A stretch of DNA of 64,000 bases from Actinomycetota bacterium (GCA_003139545.1 PLJC01000010.1:1-64000), one strand, 5' to 3'. Shown: positions 1 to 8,363, counted from the stretch's first letter. Notes: generated by a model not told the origin, from the sequence alone. Translations and numbers: made by a program.

Positions 1-174
1 GCCAGGCCGACACCGGACTCTCGGCTCGGACACATCACTGGAAAGACACCGCAACAGCGGGTCATTCAAGAATCGAGTCACAAGCAAAGAGCACCAGCGT
101 CAACCTGACAAACGCCCCAGACGGGACCCCTCGCACACTCACAGTTCAGGAATGTCCCCTGACGCTAGAGCTAA

Positions 175-834
175 GTGATCGGCGTCGGTGATCATGGGAG
201 CGTGAGCATTGCGCCTGACGGGAGTCCGGTGGAGCTGTATGCGCTGCTGCCGGAGATGGGTGAGGGAGAGCGAATCGCACGGGCTGTACCGGCGGGCGGT
301 TGGATTCTCGAACTCGGCTGTGGGACAGGCCGGATAACACGGCAGCTCGTTCGGCTCGGCTTCCGCGTGACGGCAGTTGATGAATCAGCGCCGATGCTCG
401 CCCACGTCGAGGATGCCGAGACAGTCTGCGCGCGTATCGAGGGTCTGGACGTTGGGCGACGCTTCGACGCTGTCGTTCTCGCCAGCAACCTGATCAATGC
501 ACGCCCCGAGCTGCGGACGGCCTTCCTGGTCACGTGCGGCCGCCATTCCGATCGCGTCGTCGTGGAGGGGTTGCCGCTTGGATGGTTGCCCAAAGAAGGG
601 AAGACGCAGCTGGGGTCCGTCAGTTCGCGGCTAAGTGTTGATCGCGTCGAAGGCCCGGTCGTTCGCGGGAGCGTCGAGTACACGAGCGGCTCGCACCACT
701 GGCATCACTCGTTCGCGATGCACGTGCTCGCCGACGCAGATGAACTCGGGGCTGCTCTGACCGAGGCAGGACTGAGACTGGATCATTGGCTCGATGGGCC
801 TAATGGCCGCTGGTTCGTTGCTGTCCCGGCGTGA
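175..834 (+). CDS. class I SAM-dependent methyltransferase
   Basis: A 219-residue protein with a Rossmann-type SAM-binding core. Motif I is ELGCGTGR at residues 46-53, and an acidic residue ends the second strand (Asp69 in VTAVDES). The acceptor substrate cannot be read from the sequence. The GTG start is the first in this frame and has no clear ribosome binding site. It converges on the metalloprotease gene, 38 bp away. It lies in the portion of the window that appears to belong to an integrated element, so it is probably cargo. GGAATGTCCC occurs just before the gene and again just after it. Confidence 0.8.
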   Translation: MIGVGDHGSVSIAPDGSPVELYALLPEMGEGERIARAVPAGGWILELGCGTGRITRQLVRLGFRVTAVDESAPMLAHVEDAETVCARIEGLDVGRRFDAVVLASNLINARPELRTAFLVTCGRHSDRVVVEGLPLGWLPKEGKTQLGSVSSRLSVDRVEGPVVRGSVEYTSGSHHWHHSFAMHVLADADELGAALTEAGLRLDHWLDGPNGRWFVAVPA

Positions 835-872
835 CGACCCCTAGCTGCGCCAGTGCGCGGGAATGTCCCTGG

Positions 873-1901
873 TCAGGCTTGGCTGTGGAGCCAGCGGAAG
901 CGGATGGTCATGACGCCGTGGGCGCGCGAGAGCGCGGTGAGCGTGAACACGCCCGGGAGGGTGAACGTCTTGCCGGGCGCGGTGTAATAACTGCTCGAGT
1001 GGGCGTTCGGCACTAGGTAGTCGGGCATCAGCGGGTCTGCGCCGGGAGCGAAGGGGTCCTCGCTGATGCGGTGAACGGCGAAGCCCGTCACAGCCGGGCC
1101 GCCGAGGTGGGCGTCGTTGCCGACCGGCTGGCGCTCGTCGATCCAGTACTCGTAGGCGGTACCGCGGATCACGAGTGCCTGCTGCAGCGTGCTTGCCACT
1201 TCCAACGGTGCGAGCCTGTAGGTGCCGGGCTTGGTGATGTAGCGCGGTGTGAGCCAGCCTGCGCGCGCTTTCTGCAAAGCGCCGAAGTCGCCGACGTAGG
1301 CGAGGACGTTGCTGCCACCCTCACCGCCCATGACATCGGACGTATCGCCGTACGGATCGCCGGAGCACAGGCGGGACTTCTGCTCGTACCAGCAGGTGAG
1401 GAGCCCGGCGTGGCCCATGCCGAAGCTGTGGCCCAACTCGTGGATGACGGCACCGACAGGGACGGCGCCGTTGAGAAGCACCCCGCTCGGGTCCTCAAAG
1501 GTGCTTGGACATCCGTTCTGACCGCCATCAGGGACGAGGAAGACGACCTTGTCGTAGCCGGCGGGGTTCCACCCTGCCGAGGATGCAAGACGCGGCAGCT
1601 GCTGCGTTTCATCGAGGCACGACATCGGCCCCGACATCACGTCGAGCCACGGCGTCTGCGTGTCCGTCATCGCCACCTTCTCGAAGGACGCGGTCGCATA
1701 AAACCGCTCGACCCCCTGCATCACCGTGTCGATGTCCGCGTCTGTGTACGGCTGCGGTCCCCAGGTCGCCTTCACCACCAGTACGCGCACTTGCGTCGGA
1801 CTCGCGGAGGCCGGTGCCGGGCCGAGAGCGAGAACCGCGGCGGCGACAAGCACCACCGCACCCGCGAGAAGGCCAAGATGGTGCAGCGTCGTCCGGCGCA
1901 T
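873..1901 (-). CDS. secreted zinc metalloprotease, gametolysin (M11)-like
   Basis: A 342-residue protein with an N-terminal signal peptide or anchor (RR at 2-3, hydrophobic 9-30, Ala-Ser-Ala around 31-34), so export is expected. The extended metzincin site HELGHSFGMGHAG gives zinc ligands His154, His158 and His164 and catalytic Glu155. A likely Met-turn (SDVMG, Met191) is followed by an Asn-rich stretch and an AGWL motif, the order seen in peptidase family M11. The rest is a beta-rich C-terminal region. It would degrade extracellular protein or cell-wall glycoprotein; the true substrate is unknown. It is convergent with the methyltransferase gene. Family M11 is more likely than M6 from the Met-turn region, but the exact family is inferred. 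Confidence 0.8.
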   Translation of the reverse strand: MRRTTLHHLGLLAGAVVLVAAAVLALGPAPASASPTQVRVLVVKATWGPQPYTDADIDTVMQGVERFYATASFEKVAMTDTQTPWLDVMSGPMSCLDETQQLPRLASSAGWNPAGYDKVVFLVPDGGQNGCPSTFEDPSGVLLNGAVPVGAVIHELGHSFGMGHAGLLTCWYEQKSRLCSGDPYGDTSDVMGGEGGSNVLAYVGDFGALQKARAGWLTPRYITKPGTYRLAPLEVASTLQQALVIRGTAYEYWIDERQPVGNDAHLGGPAVTGFAVHRISEDPFAPGADPLMPDYLVPNAHSSSYYTAPGKTFTLPGVFTLTALSRAHGVMTIRFRWLHSQA

Positions 1902-1942
1902 GCACCCGTTCTAGCGCGATTCCCCTGGCATCGCCCTCTTAT

Positions 1943-2046
1943 CGGCTGGAGATCGGCGGCCGCGAGGGCATCGTCCGGTCGGTGGAGCCGTGGTGGGGGA
2001 GCGGGAGCTGCGGCTCGTCGTCGAGGTCGTCCGCGAGAACGGCTAG
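1943..2046 (+). pseudogene. remnant of a small conserved protein, copy 1 (frameshifted)
   Basis: Codons from 1943 read RLEIGGREGIVRSVEP. After a run of five G the frame shifts by one base and continues as GERELRLVVEVVRENG with a TAG stop at 2044-2046. This matches the intact reading frame of the second copy at 2427-2588, where the same positions run without a shift. One base appears to be missing in copy 1. No start codon or upstream half is visible. Its stop shares a CTAG with the stop of the opposing XRE gene. The parent family was not identified. Confidence 0.55.
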
Positions 2047-2381
2047 GCGGGCGCTGCCGCGTCGCCGAGCAGCCGCCGGGCGAGCTTGGCGGCCGTGGCG
2101 GGTAGCGGTTTGCCGCGGTGTTCGAGTACGAGGTGGGCGAGTTGTTGGGCGGGATCGGGCTCGCCGGTCTCCAGCCAGTGGACGGACACGTCGAGCCGTG
2201 GGGCGAGTTTGCGCAGCGCCCGCACGCTTGGTCTTCGGCCGTCTGCTTCGAGTCGGCTGATGTAGGCGTAGGTGACGCCGTTGGTGGCGAGCTCGCGTTG
2301 GCTGAGGCCGAGCTCGAGCCGGCGTTGGCGGATGCGCTCTCCGATGGTTGCCACTGCGGCGTCGAACCTATCGCGCTTCAT
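2043..2381 (-). CDS. XRE-family helix-turn-helix regulator
   Basis: A 112-residue protein with a Cro/CI-type helix-turn-helix. RIRQRRLELGLSQRELA (about residues 16-32) is helices 1-2, and YISRLEADGRRPSVRALRKLA (about 39-59) covers the recognition helix and helix 4. A short C-terminal extension carries no recognisable effector domain. It is probably a local repressor in the integrated element. It is read antisense to, and lies between, the two related gene remnants at 1943-2046 and 2427-2588. Confidence 0.85.
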   Translation of the reverse strand: MKRDRFDAAVATIGERIRQRRLELGLSQRELATNGVTYAYISRLEADGRRPSVRALRKLAPRLDVSVHWLETGEPDPAQQLAHLVLEHRGKPLPATAAKLARRLLGDAAAPA

Positions 2382-2426
2382 CGCTGCCGCGAGGTAACAC
2401 GGTCGTTATCGGGATCGGGCGCGGGC

Positions 2427-2588
2427 GATGAGGTCGTCGCAACCGGGCATCTCTCACGCGAGCAACCGCTCGAAGTGGGGGAGCGGCTCACGATCGGAAA
2501 CCGGGACGGAATCGTGCGCACGGTCGAACCAATCCTGGGTGAACGAGAACAGCGCCTCGTAGTCCAGCTCATACGCGAAGACGACTAA
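2427..2588 (+). pseudogene. remnant or short form of the same small protein, copy 2
   Basis: The reading frame DEVVATGHLSREQPLEVGER, then LTIGNRDGIVRTVEP and GEREQRLVVQLIREDD, ends at TAA 2586-2588. It matches copy 1 at 1943-2046 almost residue for residue over the last 30 codons. No ATG is seen near the expected N-terminus. The only in-frame start inside is GTG 2475, which would give 37 residues, and the upstream frame runs antisense into the XRE gene. It could be a 5'-truncated gene or a very short expressed protein. The family is unknown. Confidence 0.45.
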
Positions 2589-2902
2589 GTCGCCGGTTCG
2601 CTGCCGCCAACGATGAGGCAGGCACGGTTTGCAGGCGGTTCTTTAGTGGTGGCGGAACCAGACATTGCGGAAACCAGACGCTCCAGTCAGCGCGAAGGAA
2701 TCGACAGGCCCAGCTAGAATTTTAAACCTCGCCCCGAGGGGCCGGCACTGGGCGGCAACGGGCGTTCCACCAGACGAACTGGGAGGGAGCGCGCGTTGCT
2801 GGAACATTCGCTGCATTCGAGGGCCCGGACTCACTTTGGTCGGCGGGACGGGGGCGATCGCAACCGGTCTTGTGCCAGCGTTAAGGGCAGAGGAGCAGTC
2901 GC
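2589..2902. other. non-coding gap upstream of the integrase operon
   Basis: About 310 bp with no supported gene. Short frames on both strands have no family resemblance or start signals. It contains an AT-rich stretch with TAGAAT at 2715-2720, a possible -10 box, although no convincing -35 lies at the right distance. AGAGGAG (2890-2896) precedes the GTG at 2903 and is a good ribosome binding site for the integrase-side operon. Confidence 0.5.
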
Positions 2903-3091
2903 GTGATCGACGTCGACTCGCAGAGCGTCATCGTGCGCGTCGACTCTGAAACGTTGGGGCTACTTCGCGCGGCCGCACGGGTCGACGGGCTCAGTCTTGG
3001 CCAGATCATTCGCGCTGCTCTCACCGCCTATCTTCGCGTCCTGGAGAATCAGGCGAGCCAGTCCCCTGCGACAGGTAAGCTGTCGAACTGA
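2903..3091 (+). CDS. small ribbon-helix-helix-like DNA-binding protein
   Basis: A 62-residue protein. The N-terminal strand VIVRVDSETLGLLRAAAR followed by two helices (LGLLRAAARVDG, SLGQIIRAALTAYLRVLE) is the ribbon-helix-helix plan of Arc/CopG-type dimers. An AGAGGAG ribosome binding site precedes the GTG start. It is the first gene of a tight run with the 72-residue protein (3-bp gap) and the serine integrase, so it may act as element regulator or recombination accessory factor. The role is inferred from context only. Confidence 0.65.
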   Translation: MIDVDSQSVIVRVDSETLGLLRAAARVDGLSLGQIIRAALTAYLRVLENQASQSPATGKLSN

Positions 3092-3094
3092 GGC

Positions 3095-3313
3095 ATGACT
3101 AGATCCACGATCTTGTCCAGAGTTACTCGGAGGGCGGGCGAGCTCGTTGCGGCTGAGCAAGCCTTTCGAGAGGCTGTCGCTGAGGCACATATGAGTGGCG
3201 CAAGTATTCGCGAGATCGAACAGGCGGCACGCAGACACGAAAAGGTTGGCAGTCGGCGCGGGTTCACCCGCGAGCGAATTCGAACGATTCTCTTAAAGGG
3301 AGTAGATCAGTGA
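3095..3313 (+). CDS. small helical protein of the integrase operon
   Basis: A 72-residue, charged, all-helical protein. GASIREIEQAARRHEKVGSR resembles a helix-turn-helix of the type that tests for small-protein operon partners, and FTRERIRTILLKG may be a following helix. Its stop codon TGA (3311-3313) overlaps the integrase start. Tight coupling to a large serine recombinase suggests a recombination directionality factor or control protein; that function is a guess from position. No family was recognised with confidence. Confidence 0.55.
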   Translation: MTRSTILSRVTRRAGELVAAEQAFREAVAEAHMSGASIREIEQAARRHEKVGSRRGFTRERIRTILLKGVDQ

Positions 3314-4974
3314 TGACAGCTTGCGTTCTTTATGCGGCAAAGAGCACGGCTGACGAGCACGGCTCGATCAGCTCGCAGCTCGCTAGTTCCCGCGAGCACG
3401 CGGAGCACCGCGGTTGGAATGTCGTCGCTGAATTTCACGACGAGGCCGCGAGCGCGTACAAGGGCAGCCGAGGCCCCGGTCTAGCTGGCGCCCGCGCTCG
3501 GGTGGCCGAGCTCGCGGCCGAGGATGGGGAGGCGGTCCTGCTCGTATTCGCTTCCGATCGCTTGGCCCGCGGTGACGGGCGAACGGCCACCCATCTCGTG
3601 GAGTACGTCCTCGAAGCCGCGAAGAACGGCTATCGGATCGAGTCCGTCACCGAGGACCTCGGCGGACAGATGGCGCTCGTCCTCGCCGCCCTCTACGGCG
3701 AGCGTGCGCACGCAGACAGCGCCGCGAAGAGCGTCCACACCAAGGCCGGCAAGCGACGCGCCGCCGAGCGCGGGCGCCGCAACGGAGGTCCCCGCCCGTT
3801 CGGCTATCGGCACGTCCCCGTCGTCGTCGACGGCCGAGCGACGAGCACGCTCGAAATCGTCCCCGCTGAGGCGGGGGCCGTGCGGCGCATGTTCTCCGCT
3901 GCTGCCGAGGGGCGCCCGCAAGCCGAGATCGCACGCGAGCTGAACGCCGCGGGGATCACGACGGTGCGCGGGGTCGGCTGGTCGCAATCGCGTGTTGGGC
4001 AGACGCTTAGGAACCCGCTTTACGTCGGCAAAGTCCGCCATCGCGCTGACCTCTTCGACGGGGCGCACGAGCCGATTGTCTCGGCCGAGCTCTGGCGGGC
4101 CGTTGAGGCGATGCGAATGGACGCAGTGCGTCGCCCTAACCGCGGCGGCGGGCGGAGGCCGAAGGGGCCGCACCTGCTCACTGGCGGTCTTCTACGCTGC
4201 TCTTGCGGTGCGGCGATGAGAGCGCGTACGCAGCCGAAGCAGCACGGCGCCTGGGAGGCGTACCTCTGCGACGGTCGCCATTCCGGCCGCACGAGCTGTG
4301 CGATGCCGCCCCTCGCTCGCGCCGAGGTCGACCAGGCCGTCTGGTGCTATTTCGAGAAGGTCGCTCTAGACGCCGACACGATGCGCCGCGAAGCAACCGA
4401 GCGACGATCGTTGGAGGCCTCCGAACTCGCCGAGCGGATCACCGAGGCGGAAGCCGAGCTCGCTCGCGCCACCGAGAGGATCGATCGCGTCCGGCGTGAC
4501 TACCTAGACGGCAAGCTAACCGCGGATGAGCGGCGCAACTTCATGGACGAGCTCGAGTCCGAGCATGCTGCCGCATCTGCGGCGCTCGAGCGCCTACATG
4601 CGCGCGCCGTGCAACTCGATGCAGAAGCTGATACCTACGACGCGGAAGAGGAGACACTCGCCGCCCTCGTCGCGATCCGGCAAGCGCTCACCGGGATCAT
4701 CCTCGGGGGTGCAGATCTCGGGGAGGCACGACGCGCGCTGCGGCGTGTGTTCGAGTCGTTCACCGTCCACCGCTATGGCGATGCTCTGACCGAAACGCTC
4801 GAAGCCGACCTCGCCGCAGGCGACTGGTACATCGTCCCGATCGTCAGGGCGGAGGCCATCCTCTCGCCGCTCGTCATCGAGGTCGACCAACGCGGCGACC
4901 TGGCCATCCTGCAAGACCTGCAGGTGAAAAGGACTTATCCAAGCCGAGGGTTTCCAAGCGCTTCGCAACGATGA
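3313..4974 (+). CDS. large serine recombinase (integrase) of an integrated element
   Basis: A 553-residue site-specific recombinase. The resolvase-type catalytic domain (about 1-150) has nucleophile Ser11 in YAAKSTADE, the SISSQ block and the SDRLARG arginines. A recombinase domain (GGPRPFGYR, about 158-260) follows, then a zinc ribbon built around CSC and YLCDGRHSGRTSC, and a long coiled coil (about 355-440). These are all the parts of an active large serine integrase. I chose ATG 3313; GTG 3310 is directly upstream. AGGGAG at 3298-3303 is the ribosome binding site. The stop codon lies in an ATGA overlap with the comM fragment, so the gene sits at the very edge of its element. Confidence 0.93.
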   Translation: MTACVLYAAKSTADEHGSISSQLASSREHAEHRGWNVVAEFHDEAASAYKGSRGPGLAGARARVAELAAEDGEAVLLVFASDRLARGDGRTATHLVEYVLEAAKNGYRIESVTEDLGGQMALVLAALYGERAHADSAAKSVHTKAGKRRAAERGRRNGGPRPFGYRHVPVVVDGRATSTLEIVPAEAGAVRRMFSAAAEGRPQAEIARELNAAGITTVRGVGWSQSRVGQTLRNPLYVGKVRHRADLFDGAHEPIVSAELWRAVEAMRMDAVRRPNRGGGRRPKGPHLLTGGLLRCSCGAAMRARTQPKQHGAWEAYLCDGRHSGRTSCAMPPLARAEVDQAVWCYFEKVALDADTMRREATERRSLEASELAERITEAEAELARATERIDRVRRDYLDGKLTADERRNFMDELESEHAAASAALERLHARAVQLDAEADTYDAEEETLAALVAIRQALTGIILGGADLGEARRALRRVFESFTVHRYGDALTETLEADLAAGDWYIVPIVRAEAILSPLVIEVDQRGDLAILQDLQVKRTYPSRGFPSASQR

Positions 4975-4985
4975 ACCTCTGCCCG
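4950..4985. other. probable attachment-site junction (attR) inside comM
   Basis: The integrase C-terminal codons and the conserved comM sequence for MNLCPCG meet here. Upstream of 4971 the comM frame reads KRFAT, compatible with part of the comM motif that precedes MNPCPCG, and further upstream the match is lost. The crossover therefore lies close to 4955-4980. The exact core cannot be set without the other junction or an empty site. Confidence 0.55.
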
Positions 4986-5393
4986 TGCGGCGCGCGCGGG
5001 GACGGCAGCGCGTCGTGCTCGTGCACTGCGCAGCGGCTCGCGTCGTACCGGGCCAAGCTCTCGCGGGCGCTGCTCGACCGCTTCGACCTCGTCGTCGCGG
5101 TGCCGCGACCGCGTGCGACCGAGCTGGCCGCCGGAGCTGCTGAGGCGTCCGCGCCGGTAGCCGTCCGCGTCGCGCTCGCGCGGGAGGCACTCGCGATTCT
5201 GCCGCTGCGGCGCTCCGCCGACGCCGACGCGCTCCTCACACGCGCGGTCGACCGGCTACCGCTGTCGGGACGCGGCCGCGCGCGAGTCGCTCGCGTCGCG
5301 CGCACGATCGCGGCGCTCGCCGGCACGGAGGAGGTGCAGGCGGAGCACGTCGCCGAGGCGCTCGCGTACCGGTCGCCGCAGGAGCTCGCATGA
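4971..5393 (+). pseudogene. comM: 3' fragment of comM/yifB (Mg-chelatase-like ATPase), split by the element
   Basis: A frame of 140 residues that begins at MNLCPCGARGDGSASCSC and continues with SRALLDRFDLVVAVPRP. These are the zinc-binding CPCG and LLDRFDL motifs of the C-terminal part of YifB/ComM proteins, which are normally about 500 residues. The P-loop, Walker B and N-terminal Lon-like half are absent. The preceding DNA is the serine integrase, so the gene was interrupted. The fragment ATG overlaps the integrase stop, so it could be translated as a coupled product. Intact ComM is a branch-migration helicase that helps natural transformation. Confidence 0.85.
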
Positions 5394-6334
5394 ACGAGCT
5401 CGCCCTCGCGGTGTTCGCGTCGGAGACGGGGACGCACCTCATCCGGCCGCCGGACACCGCGCGTTGGCGTGCACACCTGCGAACGTTCGACGCGCGCGCA
5501 TACGAGCAGCGGCTCGCCACGCGCGGCTTCCGTTTCGTCTCCGATCTCTCGCCGAACCTGCGCTCGATCCACGACCCGCCCGCAGGCCTCTTCGTGCGCG
5601 GAGCCGCACCGCCGGAGATGCTCGAACGACCTGCGGTCGCCATCGTCGGCGCGAGGGCATGCTCCGGCTACGGCGCATCGGTGGCGCGCAGCCTCGCGCG
5701 CGAGCTCGCCGCCGCGGGACTCGTCGTCGTCAGCGGACTTGCGCGCGGCGTCGACGGGGAAGCGCATCGCGGAGCACTCGACGCCGGAGGAACGACCGTC
5801 GCGGTGCTCGGCTGCGGCATCGACCGCGACTACCCGGCCGCGCACGCCGACCTGGCGCGACGCATCGCCGAGACCGGTCTGATCGTCTCCGAGTACGCCC
5901 CGGGCGTGGAGCCTGCGCCGTGGCGCTTCCCGGCGCGCAACCGCATCGTCGCCGGCCTCGCCGCTGCAACCGTCGTCGTCGAAGCGCGCGAGCGGAGCGG
6001 CGCGCTCATCACCGCCGATCTCGCGCTCGAGGAGGGCCGTGAGGTGTTCGCCGTTCCGGGCGAGATCACGTCGGCGCTCTCGGCCGGCACGAACGGCCTG
6101 CTGAAGCTCGGCGCGTCGCCCCTGACCTCGGCCGCGGACGTCCTCGCGGCCTTCGGGATCGAGGCCGAACCTCCAAAGGAGGGATCGCCGCTCCTCGACC
6201 TGCTGCCGGCGACGGCGGACGAGCTCGTCCGCGCAACCGGCCTCGACGCCTCGGAGATCGCGCGCGAGCTCGTGGAGCTCGAGCTGGCCGGCCGCGTGGT
6301 CGTCTACGACGGGATGTACCGTCAGGGGTCGTGA
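5390..6334 (+). CDS. dprA: DNA-processing protein DprA
   Basis: A 314-residue DprA/Smf protein. The Rossmann-like core carries AIVGARACSGYGASVAR (about 84-100), SGLARGVDGEAHRGAL and FPARNRIVAGLA, the three signature blocks of the family. A C-terminal winged-helix-like part (LLPATADELVRATGLDASEI) follows. DprA binds incoming single-stranded DNA and loads RecA in transformation. The start overlaps the comM stop by 4 bp (ATGA), as in the usual comM-dprA operon, so expression may now depend on element promoters or read-through from the integrase. Confidence 0.95.
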   Translation: MNELALAVFASETGTHLIRPPDTARWRAHLRTFDARAYEQRLATRGFRFVSDLSPNLRSIHDPPAGLFVRGAAPPEMLERPAVAIVGARACSGYGASVARSLARELAAAGLVVVSGLARGVDGEAHRGALDAGGTTVAVLGCGIDRDYPAAHADLARRIAETGLIVSEYAPGVEPAPWRFPARNRIVAGLAAATVVVEARERSGALITADLALEEGREVFAVPGEITSALSAGTNGLLKLGASPLTSAADVLAAFGIEAEPPKEGSPLLDLLPATADELVRATGLDASEIARELVELELAGRVVVYDGMYRQGS

Positions 6335-7440
6335 ACCCGTACTGGCTCGAGGAACCGGTCGCGGAACGCGTCAACGGGCGTCAGGACGGCCGGGTGGACG
6401 TGGCGATCGTCGGCGCCGGCGTCACCGGCTGCAGTGCAGCGCTCCGCCTCGCCGAGGCGGGGCTGCGGGTTCGCGTCCACGATCGGCGCGCGGTGGCGGA
6501 GGGCGCGAGCGGCCGCAACGGCGGTTTCGCCCTGCGTGGCGGTGCGGCGCGGTACGACGTCGCGCGCGAGACGTACGGCGCCGACGAGTCGCGTGCGCTC
6601 TGGCGCTGGACCGAGGAGACGCTCGACGAGATGGAGGAGCTCGCGGGCGACGCGTTGCACCGGCCGGGCAGCTACCGGCTCGCCGCCGACGAGGAGGAGC
6701 GGGAGAACATCCGCGCGGAGTACGAGGCGCTGCACGAGGACGGCTTCGCCGCCGACTGGCTCGACGAGTTTCCCCGTTTCCACGGGGCGATCCGTCACCA
6801 CGGCGACGGGTCCATCCAGCCGGCGCGCTTCGTGCGCAGGCTCGCGTCGCGTGCCGCCGCGGCAGGCGCGGAGTTTCGCGAGCACGATCCCGTCGTCGAC
6901 GTGGAGCAGCTCGACGCCGAGCGCGTGCTCGTCGCCACCGACGGCTACGGCCGCGACCTGGTACCCGAGCTCGCGGACGCGATCTGGCCGGCACGCGGAC
7001 AGGTCGTGGTGAGCGAGCCACTCGATCGCGTGCTCTACGACCGGCCGCACTATGCACGGCAGGGTTTCGATTACTGGCAGCAGCTCCCGGACCGCCGGCT
7101 CCTCCTGGGCGGGTTCCGTGACGTCTCGATCATGGACGAGCTGACCGACGTCGAGGAGACGACGCCAACAATCCAGGCCTCGCTCGAGCGCTTCCTCGGC
7201 GAGCTCTCGGGCGGCGAGGCGCGCATCAGCCACCGCTGGGCCGGAATCTTCGCCCTGACGCAGGACATGCTGCCGCTCGTCGGGCCGGTTCCCGGTCGCG
7301 ACGGCGTATGGATAGCAGCCGGGTACTCCGGGCATGGAAACGTCATGGGCTTTGGCTGCGGCAGCCTCGTCGCCGACGCGATGCTCGGGCGCGCTCCCGA
7401 GCTGCTCGGCCTGTTCGAGCCGGAGCGTCTCGCCGCATGA
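6331..7440 (+). CDS. FAD-dependent amino-acid oxidase/dehydrogenase (DadA-like)
   Basis: A 369-residue flavoprotein of the glycine/D-amino acid oxidase (DAO) fold. The dinucleotide motif is VAIVGAGVTGCSAALRL (GAGVTG at 28-33). EGASGRNGGF follows, typical of the DadA-like branch, and near the C-terminus WAGIFALTQDMLPLVG and GYSGHGNVMGFGCG close the FAD site. It would oxidise a small amine or amino acid in the cytoplasm; the substrate is not deducible. GTG start, 4-bp overlap with dprA. Confidence 0.85.
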   Translation: MNPYWLEEPVAERVNGRQDGRVDVAIVGAGVTGCSAALRLAEAGLRVRVHDRRAVAEGASGRNGGFALRGGAARYDVARETYGADESRALWRWTEETLDEMEELAGDALHRPGSYRLAADEEERENIRAEYEALHEDGFAADWLDEFPRFHGAIRHHGDGSIQPARFVRRLASRAAAAGAEFREHDPVVDVEQLDAERVLVATDGYGRDLVPELADAIWPARGQVVVSEPLDRVLYDRPHYARQGFDYWQQLPDRRLLLGGFRDVSIMDELTDVEETTPTIQASLERFLGELSGGEARISHRWAGIFALTQDMLPLVGPVPGRDGVWIAAGYSGHGNVMGFGCGSLVADAMLGRAPELLGLFEPERLAA

Positions 7441-8363
7441 CGGCGCCGACGCGTTTCGCGGCCGCGGGCATGAGCGTGCTCTTCGTCGCGTCCATCCTCG
7501 GCTTCTTCATGGCGCCGGGATCGAAGCCGGCGTCGAGGCCTCCGCATGCGGCGCCGCCACCCGTCACGACGACGGTCGCCAAGCCGAAGCCGAAGCCGCC
7601 GCCGACGACAACCGCGCCGCCGCCCGCGCCGCCGCCTCCACGCGTCGCGATGTCGTGGAACAACGCGGGCGTGTTCGTGTGGCACACGCACGACGTCGAC
7701 CCGACGTGGCTGGGGCAGCAGTTACGCAGTGCGGGCTTCGGTTGGGCTGCCGTCTATCTCGGCTCGACGGGGAACGTGCAGCCGATCGATCCGGGCTGGG
7801 TCACGCGCTTCATCGAGGCGAGTGGGCTCCCCGTCGGCGGATGGAGCTCGCTTGCCGGGTACCCACATGCGGATGCGGGGTTCGCCGCCACGCAGCTGCA
7901 GCGGAACGGCCTCACGTTCTACATCGCCAACGCGGAGGCGTCCTATCAGGCGAAGCCGGGGGCGTCGCAGCAGTTCGTCACGAGGTTCCGTCAGCTCGAG
8001 CCGACGCTGACCGCGGGACTGTCCTCGCTCTGCGACGCGCAGGGGATCGGCCTCCAGCCCTGGGCCAGCGCCGGGTTCGCGTTCCTGCCGCAGGCATACG
8101 TCAACGACTTCGGCGGATCCGTCTCACCGGCCCAGTGCCTGCGCACGGCGGCGCCGTTTGCGCCTTCGGAGGTGCATCCGACCGTCGGCAGCTACCACGG
8201 TCAGAAGGGCTGGGTGACGCCGCAGCAGTACGCGCAACTGCTCGCGCAGGCGGGGACGACCGGCTTTTCGGTCTATCTCGCCGAGACGAACATGCCGGCC
8301 CAGAGCTGGCAGGCCTACGGGCAGGCGATCAAGACGCTGCACATCGCCGCTAGAGCGTCTTGA
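7437..8363 (+). CDS. membrane-anchored or secreted protein with a TIM-barrel-like domain
   Basis: A 308-residue protein starting at an ATG that overlaps the upstream stop. The N-terminus is a single hydrophobic helix (about 8-24). A Pro/Lys/Thr-rich linker runs to about residue 70, as in Gram-positive exported proteins. The remaining 240 residues (GVFVWHTHDVDPTWLGQQL, WAAVYLGSTG, GLPVGGWSSLAGYP, GFSVYLAETN) alternate predicted strands and helices like a beta/alpha barrel and recall GH25/DUF1906-type hydrolases. I see no certain catalytic residues. The function is unknown. Its end overlaps pntB by 14 bp in convergent orientation. Confidence 0.7.
   Translation: MTAPTRFAAAGMSVLFVASILGFFMAPGSKPASRPPHAAPPPVTTTVAKPKPKPPPTTTAPPPAPPPPRVAMSWNNAGVFVWHTHDVDPTWLGQQLRSAGFGWAAVYLGSTGNVQPIDPGWVTRFIEASGLPVGGWSSLAGYPHADAGFAATQLQRNGLTFYIANAEASYQAKPGASQQFVTRFRQLEPTLTAGLSSLCDAQGIGLQPWASAGFAFLPQAYVNDFGGSVSPAQCLRTAAPFAPSEVHPTVGSYHGQKGWVTPQQYAQLLAQAGTTGFSVYLAETNMPAQSWQAYGQAIKTLHIAARAS

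Noticed and set aside
2665-2949. Open frame of 94 codons in the gap before the integrase operon
   Set aside because: Overlaps the well-supported ribbon-helix-helix gene in another frame, no ribosome binding site, composition like non-coding GC-rich DNA.
7308-7436. Upstream extension of the exported TIM-barrel-like protein
   Set aside because: This stretch is read in another frame as the end of the FAD oxidase; the ATG in the ATGA overlap at 7437 gives a proper membrane anchor.
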